DNA of 64,000 nucleotides from Silvania hatchlandensis (lineage in GTDB: Bacteria; Pseudomonadota; Gammaproteobacteria; Enterobacterales; Enterobacteriaceae): NCBI RefSeq assembly GCF_025564065.1, contig NZ_JAMGZK010000048.1:143461-207460 (forward strand), in the 5' to 3' direction. Below the pieces are notes generated by a model. It was not told where the DNA came from. It saw only the letters and a program-made list of their open reading frames with translations, and did no database searches. Each line of letters starts with the position of its first letter. The stretch's first letter is position 1. The position numbers were made by a program, and so were the translations under genes. Below, piece after piece: positions 17,273-26,285 of the stretch.

Positions 17273-17695
17273 GTGCTGACCGATCCCCGCTTTACCACCG
17301 AGGTTGAGCTGACCGTCCCGTTTCACGACGTCGATATGATGGGCGTGGTCTGGCATGGCAACTATTTCCGCTATTTTGAAATTGCCCGCGAGGCGCTGCT
17401 GAATCAGTTCGATTACGGCTATCGCCAGATGAAAGCCTCCGGCTATGTCTGGCCGGTGGTGGACACCCGGGTGAAGTACCGGGAGGCGCTCACCTTCGAA
17501 CAGCGGATCCGCGTCCGCGCCCATATCGACGAGTTTGAAAATCGCCTGCGCATTGCCTATCAGATTTTCGACGCCGCCAGCGGCAAACGGACCACCACCG
17601 GCTACACCATTCAGGTGGCCGTTGAAGAGATGAGCCGCGAGCTGTGCTTTGTCAGCCCGGCGATCCTGTTTGAGCGTATGGGAGTGACCCCATGA
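17273..17695 (+). CDS. apeK: APE 4HBT-type thioesterase
   Basis: A 140-residue hotdog-fold thioesterase of the YbgC/4-hydroxybenzoyl-CoA thioesterase type: FHDVDMMGVVWHGNYFRYFE holds the Asp and the HGNY signature. It starts with GTG at 17273 behind a strong AAGGAG site. It overlaps apeL by 4 bases. It could release polyene or correct misprimed carriers. Confidence 0.87.
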   Translation: MLTDPRFTTEVELTVPFHDVDMMGVVWHGNYFRYFEIAREALLNQFDYGYRQMKASGYVWPVVDTRVKYREALTFEQRIRVRAHIDEFENRLRIAYQIFDAASGKRTTTGYTIQVAVEEMSRELCFVSPAILFERMGVTP

Positions 17696-18297
17696 AGTGG
17701 TTACCGCTGCTTGCCCTGCTGGCAAGCCCGTGGGTAAGCGCCGTGACGCTGGACGAATTGCAGCAGCGCTTTACCGAACAACCGGTGGTGCGCGCCCACT
17801 TTGAGCAGACCCGCACCATTAAGGATATGCCCCAGCCGCTGCGCTCCAGCGGCGAAATGCTGATCGCCCGCGACGACGGCCTGCTGTGGGATCAAAAATC
17901 ACCCTTCCCGATGCTGCTGCTGCTGGATGACAAACGAATGGTGCAGACCATTAACGGCCAGCCGCCGCAGACCATCACCGCAGAAAACAACCCGCAGATG
18001 TTCCAGTTTAACCATCTGCTGCGCGCCCTGTTCCAGGCAGATCGCAAGGTGCTGGAGGAGAACTTCCGCATCGATTTTAAGGATCTCGGCAATGGCCGCT
18101 GGTCGCTGATGCTGACACCAACCACCACCCCGCTGGATAAGGTTTTTACCTCGCTGGATCTGGGTGGCGCAGCCTACATGGAATCCATTGTGCTGAACGA
18201 TAAGCAGGGCGACCGCACCCAAATCGCCCTTTCCCACCACCAACTGACGCCCGCCAGCCTGACCGATGCCGAACGCCAACGCTTTGCCGCACCATAA
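17692..18297 (+). CDS. apeL: APE LolA-like periplasmic carrier
   Basis: A 201-residue protein with a Sec signal peptide (MKWLPLLALLASPWVSA) and a LolA-family fold (VRAHFEQTRTIKDMPQPLRS, DGLLWDQKSPFPMLLLLDD). LolA chaperones lipoproteins across the periplasm; this paralogue is presumed to carry the lipid-like aryl polyene to the outer membrane, with apeM as exporter and apeN as acceptor. It overlaps apeM by 32 bases. Confidence 0.87.
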   Translation: MKWLPLLALLASPWVSAVTLDELQQRFTEQPVVRAHFEQTRTIKDMPQPLRSSGEMLIARDDGLLWDQKSPFPMLLLLDDKRMVQTINGQPPQTITAENNPQMFQFNHLLRALFQADRKVLEENFRIDFKDLGNGRWSLMLTPTTTPLDKVFTSLDLGGAAYMESIVLNDKQGDRTQIALSHHQLTPASLTDAERQRFAAP

Positions 18298-20587
18298 CAG
18301 CCGCCGTCCGGCGCTGCTGTGGTTGCTGACCTGCCTGATCCTGCTGGGGGTGCTGCTGTCGCTCCTGCCCGGTGCACGGCTGAACAGCAGCGTGCTGGCG
18401 ATGCTGCCCAAACAGACCCTCGGGGCGATCCCCCCGGCGCTGAACGACGGCTTTATGCAGCGCCTCGACCGCCAGCTGGTGTGGCTGGTCAGCCCCGGCA
18501 AAAAAGCCGATCCGCAGGTGGCACAGCAGTGGCTGACCCTGCTGCAGGGCTCGTCGTCGCTGAATGAGGTCAAAGGCCCGATGGACGCTGCCGGGCAGAA
18601 GGCGTGGGGAGAATTTTTCTGGCAGCACCGTAACGGTCTGATCGACTCTGCTACCCGCGCGCGCCTGCAGAACGGCGGTGAAGCGCAGGCGCAGTGGATT
18701 TTGTCCCAGCTCTATTCGGCCTTCTCCGGCGTCAGCGGCAAAGAGCTGCAAAACGACCCGCTGATGCTGATGCGTGGCTCGCAGCTGGCGCTTGCGCAAA
18801 ACAGCCAGAAGCTGCGGCTGATGGACGGCTGGCTGGTGACGAAAGATGAGGCCGGTAATTACTGGTATCTGCTGCATGGCGAGCTGGCCGGTTCGTCATT
18901 CGATATGCAGCAAACCAGCAGACTTGTGACAAGGCTGCACGGGCTGGAAGGCCAGCTGAAAGCGCAGTATCCGCAGGCGCAGTTGCTGTCACGCGGCACC
19001 GTGTTTTACAGCGATTACGCCAGCCAGCAGGCGAAACGGGATATCTCGACCCTTGGCGTCGCCACTATTCTGGGGGTGATCCTGCTGATTGTGGCGGTGT
19101 TCCGCTCCCTGCGTCCGCTGGCGCTGTGCCTGATATCTATCGCCACAGGCGCGCTGGCGGGCACGGTGGCGACGCTGCTGCTGTTTGGCGAGCTGCACCT
19201 GATGACGCTGGTGATGAGCATGAGCATCATCGGCATCTCGGCGGATTACACCCTCTACTACCTGACCGAACGAATGGTTCACGGCGGACAGGATTCACCC
19301 TGGCAGAGCCTGGCGAAGGTGCGTAATGCCCTGCTGCTGGCGCTGCTGACCACGGTTGTCGCGTATCTGATCATGATGCTGGCGCCGTTCCCGGCCATTC
19401 GTCAGCTGTCGGTGTTCGCCGCCGTGGGGCTCAGCGCCTCGTGCCTGACGGTGATTTTCTGGCATCCGTGGCTGTGTCGCGGCCTGCCGGTGCGTCCGGT
19501 TCCGGCAATGGCGCTGATGCTGCGCTGGCTGGCAGCCTGGCGGCGCGACAGGCGTCTGTCTGTCGGGCTGCCGGTTACGCTGGCGCTGCTGGCGGTAGCG
19601 GGTATGGCCACCCTGCGGATCGATGACGATATCGCCCAGCTGCAGGCGCTGCCGCAGGATATTCTGGCGCAGGAAAAAGCCATCACCGCCCTCACCGGGC
19701 AGAGCGTCGATCAGAAATGGTTCGTGGTGCATGGCGTCTCGGCCCAGCAAACTCTTGAGCGGCTGGAGGCCTTCACCCCGGCGCTGGCCCGGGCGCAGCA
19801 GGCAGGGGACCTGACGTCGTGGCGCACCCTGCCGCTGAACTCGCTGAAACGGCAGGAAAGCGATCTGGCGCTGCTAAAAAGCGCGGCCCCGGCGGTAACG
19901 ACGGTGTTGCAAAACGCTGGCATGACAACGATTTCAGCCGATCTGAACGCCATGCCGGTGCAGGTTGAGGCCTGGCTTGCCAGCCCGGCCAGTGAAGGCT
20001 GGCGGCTGCTGTGGCTGACCCTGCCCGACGGGCAAAGCGGCGTACTGGTACCGGTCAATGGGGTCAACAACAGCCCCGCGCTGGCGGCGCTGGCCAACAA
20101 ACAGCTGGGCGTGGTGTGGGTGGATCGCAAGGCGAGCTTTGACAGCCTGTTTACCCTCTATCGCACAGTGCTGACCGGGCTGCTGGTTGTCGCGTTAGCG
20201 GTGATCGCCTGCGGGGCAATGCTGCGCCTCGGCTGGCGCAACGGGCTGCTAAGTCTGGTGCCGTCGGTGCTGTCACTGGGCTGTGGCCTGGCGGCGCTGG
20301 CCGTGACGGGTCATCCGCTGAATCTGTTCTCGCTGCTGGCGTTGGTGCTGGTGCTCGGGATCGGTATCAACTACACCCTGTTTTTCAGCAACCCGCGCGG
20401 CACGCCGCTGACCTCGATGCTGGCGATCACCCTGGCGATGCTGACCACGATTTTGACCCTCGGCATGCTGGTATTCAGCACTACCCAGGCCATCAGCAGC
20501 TTTGGGGTGGTGCTGGTCAGCGGTATTTTTACCGCCTTCCTGCTGGCGCCGCTGGCGATGCCGACTAAAAAAGAGAGAACACGATGA
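18266..20587 (+). CDS. apeM: APE MMPL/RND-family exporter
   Basis: A 773-residue RND-superfamily (MMPL) inner-membrane protein. One N-terminal helix and a large periplasmic domain lead to a block of helices with GISADYTLYYLTERM; the pattern repeats in the second half (GIGINYTLFFSNPRG). The paired acidic/Asn motifs are at the expected place for proton coupling. The probable role is to lift the polyene from the inner membrane to ApeL. It overlaps apeN by 4 bases. Confidence 0.9.
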   Translation: MPNANALPHHNSRRPALLWLLTCLILLGVLLSLLPGARLNSSVLAMLPKQTLGAIPPALNDGFMQRLDRQLVWLVSPGKKADPQVAQQWLTLLQGSSSLNEVKGPMDAAGQKAWGEFFWQHRNGLIDSATRARLQNGGEAQAQWILSQLYSAFSGVSGKELQNDPLMLMRGSQLALAQNSQKLRLMDGWLVTKDEAGNYWYLLHGELAGSSFDMQQTSRLVTRLHGLEGQLKAQYPQAQLLSRGTVFYSDYASQQAKRDISTLGVATILGVILLIVAVFRSLRPLALCLISIATGALAGTVATLLLFGELHLMTLVMSMSIIGISADYTLYYLTERMVHGGQDSPWQSLAKVRNALLLALLTTVVAYLIMMLAPFPAIRQLSVFAAVGLSASCLTVIFWHPWLCRGLPVRPVPAMALMLRWLAAWRRDRRLSVGLPVTLALLAVAGMATLRIDDDIAQLQALPQDILAQEKAITALTGQSVDQKWFVVHGVSAQQTLERLEAFTPALARAQQAGDLTSWRTLPLNSLKRQESDLALLKSAAPAVTTVLQNAGMTTISADLNAMPVQVEAWLASPASEGWRLLWLTLPDGQSGVLVPVNGVNNSPALAALANKQLGVVWVDRKASFDSLFTLYRTVLTGLLVVALAVIACGAMLRLGWRNGLLSLVPSVLSLGCGLAALAVTGHPLNLFSLLALVLVLGIGINYTLFFSNPRGTPLTSMLAITLAMLTTILTLGMLVFSTTQAISSFGVVLVSGIFTAFLLAPLAMPTKKERTR

Positions 20588-21165
20588 GGCCTTTATACCG
20601 TGCCATCGCCCTGATCGGCGTGCTGTTGCTGGTGGGTTGTGGTTCATCCACGCAGAATACCGACGCTGCCCGCCCGCAGGCGTGGCTGCAGCCCGGCGCC
20701 AAAGTGACGCTGCCTGCGCCGGGCATCACCCCGACGCTCAATTCGCAGCAGCTGCTGACCGGCCGTTTCAACGGCAAAACCCAGTCGCTGCTGGTGATGC
20801 TGAATGCCGACGGGCATAAAATTACCCTGGCCGGGCTGTCATCGGTGGGAATTCGTTTGTTCCTGGTCACCTATGATCAAACGGGGATCCATACTGAACA
20901 GTCGATTGTTGTGCCACAGCTGCCTCCGGCCAGCCAGGTGCTGGCGGACGTGATGCTCAGCCACTGGCCCATCAGCGCCTGGCAGCCGCAGTTGCCGAAA
21001 GGCTGGACGCTGCAGGACAAGGGCGACCGCCGAGAGCTGCGCAATGCCCGAGGCACGCTGGTGACGGAGGTGGTTTACCTGCAGCGTAAAGGTCAGCGCG
21101 CGCCGATCAGCATCGAACAGCACGTCTTTAATTACCACATCACCATTCAATATCTGGGTGACTGA
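20584..21165 (+). CDS. apeN: APE DUF3261-type lipoprotein
   Basis: A 193-residue lipoprotein with lipobox LVGC (lipidated Cys19); the next residues Gly-Ser allow sorting to the outer membrane. The body is beta-rich and resembles the DUF3261 lipoprotein of APE clusters, a LolB-like acceptor by analogy with ApeL. Its stop precedes the apeO ATG by one base. Confidence 0.85.
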   Translation: MRPLYRAIALIGVLLLVGCGSSTQNTDAARPQAWLQPGAKVTLPAPGITPTLNSQQLLTGRFNGKTQSLLVMLNADGHKITLAGLSSVGIRLFLVTYDQTGIHTEQSIVVPQLPPASQVLADVMLSHWPISAWQPQLPKGWTLQDKGDRRELRNARGTLVTEVVYLQRKGQRAPISIEQHVFNYHITIQYLGD

Positions 21166-21166
21166 G

Positions 21167-22333
21167 ATGATCTACATTTCTGCCGTTGGCCTGGTCAACG
21201 CGCTCGGCAACGGGCCTGACGAGATTGCCGCTAATCTGACGCGCGGCGTTGCACCCGGGATGCGTATTCGCCGCGGCTGGTTACAGAACCAGGATGCGGT
21301 GCTGGGGGGCGTCGAGGGTGAATTACCGGCGATCCCGGATAGCTATGCTGCACACCGCACGCGCAATAATCAGCTGCTGCTGGCCGCGCTGGCGCAGATC
21401 CAGCCTGCCGTGGACGACGCCATTGCCCGTTTCGGTCGGGAACGGATCGCCGTGGTGCTGGGCACCAGTACCTCCGGGCTCGACGAGGGTGATGAACATG
21501 TGCGCCTGACGCAGAACGGCGAAGCCAGCCTTCACTGGCAGTATTCCCAGCAGGAGCTGGGCGATCCGTCGCGTTTTCTGGCGAACTGGCTCACGCTGGA
21601 AGGCCCGGCCTATACCCTATCGACCGCCTGCTCCTCCAGTGCGCGGGCAATCATCAGCGGCCGACGGTTGATTGACGCCGGGTTGGTGGATATCGCCATT
21701 GTCGGCGGGGCGGATACGTTAAGCCGGATGCCGGTCAATGGCTTTAACAGCCTTGAATCGCTGTCCACCACCCTGTGCGAGCCCTTTGGCCGCGATCGCC
21801 GGGGCATCACCATTGGCGAAGCGGCCGCCCTGATGGTGCTGACCCGCGAGCCGCAGCCGGTGGCGTTACTGGGCGTCGGGGAGTCGAGCGATGCGTACCA
21901 TATTTCGGCCCCGCATCCGCAGGGCGAAGGGGCGATCCACGCCATGACTCAGGCCCTGAACGACGGGGGAATAAAACCGGACGAGGTAGGCTACATCAAC
22001 CTGCACGGCACCGCGACACCGCTCAACGATCGGATTGAATCCCAGGTGGTGCATGACCTCTTTGGCGACACCGTACCCTGCAGTTCAACCAAGCATCTGA
22101 CCGGCCACACGCTGGGGGCGGCGGGGATCACCGAGGCCGCGTTGAGCTGGCTGATTCTGACCCGCGACCTGCCGCTGCCTGCCCAGGATTTCGACCGTTA
22201 TGCGCCCGATCCAAGGCTCGCCGCCTGCGGCCTACTGCATCAGACTGTGGCCTTGAAAAAAGCGGCGATCATGTCTAATTCATTCGCCTTCGGCGGCAAT
22301 AATGTCAGCATCTTGCTGGGGAGAGTGTCATGA
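21167..22333 (+). CDS. apeO: APE beta-ketoacyl-ACP synthase
   Basis: A 388-residue ketosynthase with the complete triad: Cys155 in STACSSSARAI, His in INLHGTATPLND and His in KHLTGHTLGAAG. It condenses malonyl-ACP with the growing polyene, probably as a heterodimer with another cluster KS-like subunit. The start at 21167 (MIYISAVGLV) is preferred over an in-frame GTG at 21158 that would overlap apeN. It overlaps apeP by 4 bases. Confidence 0.9.
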   Translation: MIYISAVGLVNALGNGPDEIAANLTRGVAPGMRIRRGWLQNQDAVLGGVEGELPAIPDSYAAHRTRNNQLLLAALAQIQPAVDDAIARFGRERIAVVLGTSTSGLDEGDEHVRLTQNGEASLHWQYSQQELGDPSRFLANWLTLEGPAYTLSTACSSSARAIISGRRLIDAGLVDIAIVGGADTLSRMPVNGFNSLESLSTTLCEPFGRDRRGITIGEAAALMVLTREPQPVALLGVGESSDAYHISAPHPQGEGAIHAMTQALNDGGIKPDEVGYINLHGTATPLNDRIESQVVHDLFGDTVPCSSTKHLTGHTLGAAGITEAALSWLILTRDLPLPAQDFDRYAPDPRLAACGLLHQTVALKKAAIMSNSFAFGGNNVSILLGRVS

Positions 22334-22803
22334 GTTATTTACCACCAGGCGACTACCTGCCCCACGACGCGCCGATGTTGCTACTGGAGTCGGTCGAAAG
22401 CGTTAGCGAAGAGACGGCTGTCTGCCGGGTAACGGTCAGCGACCAGGGTGTGTTGGCCCCCTTTCTGAATGCCGAGGGCTGCCTGCCGGGTTGGTACGCG
22501 CTGGAGCTGATGGCCCAGACCGTGGGCGTCTGGTCTGGCTGGCATCGTCAGCAGCAGGGGCGCAGCAGCATCAGGCTCGGCATGGTGTTGGGCGCCCGGG
22601 AACTGGTGTGCGCAGCAGGGCAGTTCCCGGCCAACATCCTGTTAACCGTGAGCATCAAATTGCTGATGCAGGATGAACGCTTTGGCAGTTTCGAATGTGC
22701 TATCACCGCCGACGGTTGCACGCTGGCAACCGGCCGGGTCAATACCTTTAAGCCCACCCACGAAGAGTTAACCTCGCTTTTTAATCAGGGAGCACGCGCA
22801 TGA
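22330..22803 (+). CDS. apeP: APE hotdog dehydratase
   Basis: A 157-residue hotdog-fold protein of the 3-hydroxyacyl-ACP dehydratase type (LPHDAPMLLLESV, LPGWYALELMAQTVGVWSGW). Its active-site helix is less canonical than that of ApeI, so the two may act as a pair. It overlaps apeO and apeQ by 4 bases each (ATGA), implying coupled translation. Confidence 0.85.
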   Translation: MSYLPPGDYLPHDAPMLLLESVESVSEETAVCRVTVSDQGVLAPFLNAEGCLPGWYALELMAQTVGVWSGWHRQQQGRSSIRLGMVLGARELVCAAGQFPANILLTVSIKLLMQDERFGSFECAITADGCTLATGRVNTFKPTHEELTSLFNQGARA

Positions 22804-23531
22804 GTCGTTCCGTTCTGGTTACCGGCGCCAGCAAAGGCATTGGCCGGGCCATCGCCATGAAACTGGCTGCTGATGGGTTTACCGTTGGGGTCCATTATCA
22901 CCGTGACGCCGCAGGCGCACAGGACACCCTTAGCGCTATTGAACAGGCGGGCGGCAGTGGCCGCGTGCTGTCGTTTGACGTGGGCAACCGGGAGCAGTGC
23001 CGCGAAGTACTGGAGCAGGAAATCGCCACCTTTGGCGCCTGGTATGGCGTGGTCAGTAACGCTGGGATCGCCCGCGATGGCGCCTTCCCGGCACTGAGCG
23101 ACGACGACTGGGATAGCGTGATCCACACCAATCTCGACAGCTTTTATAACGTCATCCACCCCTGCATTATGCCGATGATTGGCCGACGCTCGGGCGGGCG
23201 TATCATCACCCTGTCTTCCGTTTCCGGGCTGATGGGCAATCGCGGCCAGGTGAACTACAGCGCGGCGAAAGCGGGGATTATCGGTGCCACCAAAGCGCTG
23301 GCGATTGAGCTGGCGAAGCGCAAAATTACCGTCAACTGCATCGCACCGGGGCTGATTGATACCGGGATGATCGAGATGGAAGAGGCCGCGCTGCAAGAGG
23401 CGATGGCCATCATCCCAATGAAACGGATGGGCCACGCGGACGAAGTCGCTGGGCTGGCCAGCTATCTGATGTCTGATATTGCGGGCTATGTCACCCGCCA
23501 GGTCATTTCCATTAATGGGGGCATGCTATGA
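22800..23531 (+). CDS. apeQ: APE 3-oxoacyl-ACP reductase (FabG-like)
   Basis: A 243-residue short-chain dehydrogenase of the FabG type: TGASKGIGRA for NADPH, VVSNAGIARDG, the catalytic Ser in LSSVSGLMGN and YSAAKAG with Tyr and Lys. It reduces the 3-keto intermediate before dehydration. It overlaps both neighbours by 4 bases. Confidence 0.92.
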   Translation: MSRSVLVTGASKGIGRAIAMKLAADGFTVGVHYHRDAAGAQDTLSAIEQAGGSGRVLSFDVGNREQCREVLEQEIATFGAWYGVVSNAGIARDGAFPALSDDDWDSVIHTNLDSFYNVIHPCIMPMIGRRSGGRIITLSSVSGLMGNRGQVNYSAAKAGIIGATKALAIELAKRKITVNCIAPGLIDTGMIEMEEAALQEAMAIIPMKRMGHADEVAGLASYLMSDIAGYVTRQVISINGGML

Positions 23532-24757
23532 CGCGTCGCGTGGTGATTACAGGCATGGGTGGCGTCACCGCCTTCGGTGAGGACTGGCAGTCGGTTGCCG
23601 CACGCTTGCTGCAATATGAAAACGCCGTGCGCAAAATGCCGGAATGGGCGGTTTATGACGGTCTTCAGACCTTGCTGGGGGCGCCAGTCGATGACTTTGC
23701 CCTGCCGGAACACTACACCCGCAAGCGCATCCGCTCGATGGGCAGGGTGTCGCTGATGTCGACCCGCGCCACCGAGCTGGCGCTGGCGCAGGCCGGACTG
23801 ATTGACGATCCGGTACTCACCCACGGCGAAACCGGGATTGCCTACGGCTCATCCACCGGCAGCACCGGTCCGGTTAGCGACTTCGCCACCATGCTCACCG
23901 AAAAACACACCAGTAACATCACCGGCACCACCTATGTGCAGATGATGCCGCATACCACAGCGGTGAACACCGGGCTGTTCTTCGGCCTGCGCGGGCGGGT
24001 GATCCCGACCTCCAGCGCCTGCACCTCCGGCAGCCAGGCGATCGGTTACGCCTGGGAAGCCATTCGCCACGGTTATCAAACGGTGATGGTCGCAGGCGGC
24101 GCAGAAGAGCTCTGTCCGTCAGAAGCGGCGGTGTTCGATACGTTGTTCGCCACCAGCCAGCGCAACGACGCGCCGAAACTCACCCCGTCACCGTTTGATA
24201 CACAGCGCGACGGTCTGGTGATTGGCGAAGGTGCCGGGACACTGATTCTTGAAGAGCTGGAGCATGCGAAAGCGCGTGGCGCGACGATCTACGGTGAAAT
24301 CGTGGGCTTCGCCACTAACTGCGACGCGGCGCATATCACCCAGCCGCAGCGGGAAACCATGCTGATCTGCATGGAGAAGTCGCTGAAAATAGCCGGACTC
24401 AGCCCGCGTGAGATCGGCTACATTTCCGCACACGGCACGGCAACCGACCGGGGCGATATTGCCGAAAGCCAGGCCACTGCCGCGCTTTTCGGCGACAACG
24501 TGCCGATTTCATCGTTAAAGAGCTATTTTGGCCATACGCTCGGGGCCTGCGGCGCGCTGGAAGCCTGGATGAGTGTGCAGATGATGCGCGAGGGCTGGTT
24601 TGCCCCGACCCTGAATTTAAGACAACCGGATGAGCAATGTGGCGCATTAGATTATATTATGGGGAAAGCCCGTCATATTGACTGCGAATATCTGCAAAGC
24701 AACAACTTCGCGTTCGGCGGCATTAATACCTCCATTATCATTAAACGCTGGGCGTGA
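23528..24757 (+). CDS. apeR: APE beta-ketoacyl-ACP synthase (FabF-like)
   Basis: A 409-residue ketosynthase with catalytic Cys165 in SSACTSGSQAIGYA, His in YISAHGTATDRGD and His in SYFGHTLGACGALE. It is closer to FabB/FabF than apeO is. In APE systems this enzyme is thought to perform early condensation(s) on the aryl starter. Its TGA stop is followed almost directly by acpT. Confidence 0.92.
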   Translation: MTRRVVITGMGGVTAFGEDWQSVAARLLQYENAVRKMPEWAVYDGLQTLLGAPVDDFALPEHYTRKRIRSMGRVSLMSTRATELALAQAGLIDDPVLTHGETGIAYGSSTGSTGPVSDFATMLTEKHTSNITGTTYVQMMPHTTAVNTGLFFGLRGRVIPTSSACTSGSQAIGYAWEAIRHGYQTVMVAGGAEELCPSEAAVFDTLFATSQRNDAPKLTPSPFDTQRDGLVIGEGAGTLILEELEHAKARGATIYGEIVGFATNCDAAHITQPQRETMLICMEKSLKIAGLSPREIGYISAHGTATDRGDIAESQATAALFGDNVPISSLKSYFGHTLGACGALEAWMSVQMMREGWFAPTLNLRQPDEQCGALDYIMGKARHIDCEYLQSNNFAFGGINTSIIIKRWA

Positions 24758-24759
24758 CT

Positions 24760-25341
24760 ATGTACCAGTTTCTACTGGGAAAGATTTCTACTCTCAGCGC
24801 TGACCCTCTGGCGTCAGCGCTGGCCGAACAGGCACCACAGGGCGCGCGTCGCCTTCCCTGGCTGGCCGGACGGACTCTGCTCGCCCGGGCGCTGTCGCCT
24901 TCTCCGGTGCCGGACATTGTCTTTGGCGAACAGGGTAAACCCGCGTTCGTCGATGCTCATCCGTACTGGTTTAACCTGAGCCACAGCGGGGATGATATTG
25001 CCCTGCTGCTGAGCGATGAAGGCGAAGTGGGCTGCGACATTGAAGTGGTTCGCCCGCGCGACAACTGGCAGGCGCTGGCCAATGCGGTCTTTAGCGTGGC
25101 CGAGCACGATGAACTGGAACGTGAAACGCCCGAAGACAAGCTGGCGGCGTTCTGGCGCATCTGGACGCGCAAAGAGGCGATTGTTAAACAGCGCGGCGGC
25201 AGCGCCTGGCAGATTGTCAGTATCGACAGCACCCTGGCTTCCGCACTGAGCATCAGCCACTGTCAGTACGGTGCGCTCAGCCTGGCGGTCTGCACGCCGA
25301 CGCCGTTTACGCTTCATCACGATGCTCTGCGCCTGCTGTAA
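24760..25341 (+). CDS. acpT: 4'-phosphopantetheinyl transferase AcpT
   Basis: A 193-residue Sfp-type phosphopantetheinyl transferase. WFNLSHSGD, GEVGCDIEVV (Mg-binding Asp/Glu) and FWRIWTRKEAIVKQRGG are the family motifs. It is very similar to E. coli AcpT, which is an orphan in K-12 because its carrier-protein substrates were lost; here it is the last gene of the APE operon, two bases after the apeR stop, and should modify Ser41 of ApeE and ApeF. The start MYQFLLG is preferred over an in-frame GTG at 24754. Confidence 0.94.
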   Translation: MYQFLLGKISTLSADPLASALAEQAPQGARRLPWLAGRTLLARALSPSPVPDIVFGEQGKPAFVDAHPYWFNLSHSGDDIALLLSDEGEVGCDIEVVRPRDNWQALANAVFSVAEHDELERETPEDKLAAFWRIWTRKEAIVKQRGGSAWQIVSIDSTLASALSISHCQYGALSLAVCTPTPFTLHHDALRLL

Positions 25342-25399
25342 CCTTTTTCCCACCTGCTACGCTTAATGGTCTGACTTTGCTAACAACATGGAGCAGACC

Positions 25400-26194
25400 A
25401 TGAAAATCGATCTTACGGGAAAAGTAGCGTTGGTCACCGCCTCCACCGGCGGTATCGGCTTCGCTATCGCCAGAGGGCTGGCGGAGAGCGGCGCAGAGGT
25501 GATCCTCAACGGGCGCAGCATCGACTCGGTCAACCGGGGCATTCAGCATCTCCAGCAATCGCTGCCCGGCAGTCAGCTGCGGGCGGCGATTGCCGATCTC
25601 AGCACCCCTGAAGGCGTGGAAGCGCTACTGAAAGTGGCGTCCGACGTCGATATCCTGGTGAACAACGCCGGGATCTACGGACCCGAAGATTTTTACACCA
25701 CCGCCGACGAGACCTGGGATAACTACTGGCAAACCAACGTGATGTCCGGGGTGCGCCTGTCCCGCGCCCTGCTGCCCGGCATGGTGCAAAAAGGCTGGGG
25801 CCGGGTGGTGTTTATCTCCTCGGAGTCGGCCTGCAACATCCCGGCGGACATGATCCACTACGGGGTGACCAAAACCGCCCAGCTGTCGCTGGCACGCGGG
25901 CTGGCGAAATTTGTCGCCGGGAGCGGCGTCACCGTCAACAGCGTATTGCCCGGCCCGACGATGTCTGACGGCTTTGCCGAAATGATGAAAGACGAGATCG
26001 AGAAAACCGGCAAATCGCTGGAGACGCTGGCGAAAGAGTTTGTGATGGCTCATCGCCCGAGCTCGGTGATCCAGCGTGCCGCCACGGTCGATGAGGTGGC
26101 AAACATGGTGGTTTACGTCTGTTCACCGCAGGCCTCCGCCACCTCCGGCGCGGCGCTGCGCGTCGATGGCGGCGTGATAGACGATATTATCTAG
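25400..26194 (+). CDS. Short-chain dehydrogenase/reductase, substrate unknown
   Basis: A 264-residue classical SDR: TASTGGIGFAIA cofactor motif, NNAGIYGPED, catalytic Ser in SSESACNIP and Tyr-x-x-x-Lys in HYGVTKTAQ. The ATG at 25400 follows GGAG by 6 bases, better than the upstream ATG at 25388. It lies 58 bases after acpT with no terminator seen between, so read-through from the APE operon is possible, but it is not a usual APE gene. Confidence 0.88.
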   Translation: MKIDLTGKVALVTASTGGIGFAIARGLAESGAEVILNGRSIDSVNRGIQHLQQSLPGSQLRAAIADLSTPEGVEALLKVASDVDILVNNAGIYGPEDFYTTADETWDNYWQTNVMSGVRLSRALLPGMVQKGWGRVVFISSESACNIPADMIHYGVTKTAQLSLARGLAKFVAGSGVTVNSVLPGPTMSDGFAEMMKDEIEKTGKSLETLAKEFVMAHRPSSVIQRAATVDEVANMVVYVCSPQASATSGAALRVDGGVIDDII

Positions 26195-26202
26195 CGGGCA
26201 AG

Positions 26203-26224
26203 CCGCCCGCCCTCTGGCGGGTGG
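26203..26224. terminator. GC-rich hairpin after the SDR gene
   Basis: A 9-bp stem (26203-26211 with 26216-26224, one G-U pair) and a 4-base loop, starting 9 bases after the SDR stop. There is no T tract, so termination strength is uncertain. Confidence 0.4.
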
Positions 26225-26285
26225 CATCTGGCCTCAAAGCAGGTAAACTGACGGGCAGAATATGTCTTCCAGCTAAGATCACGTT

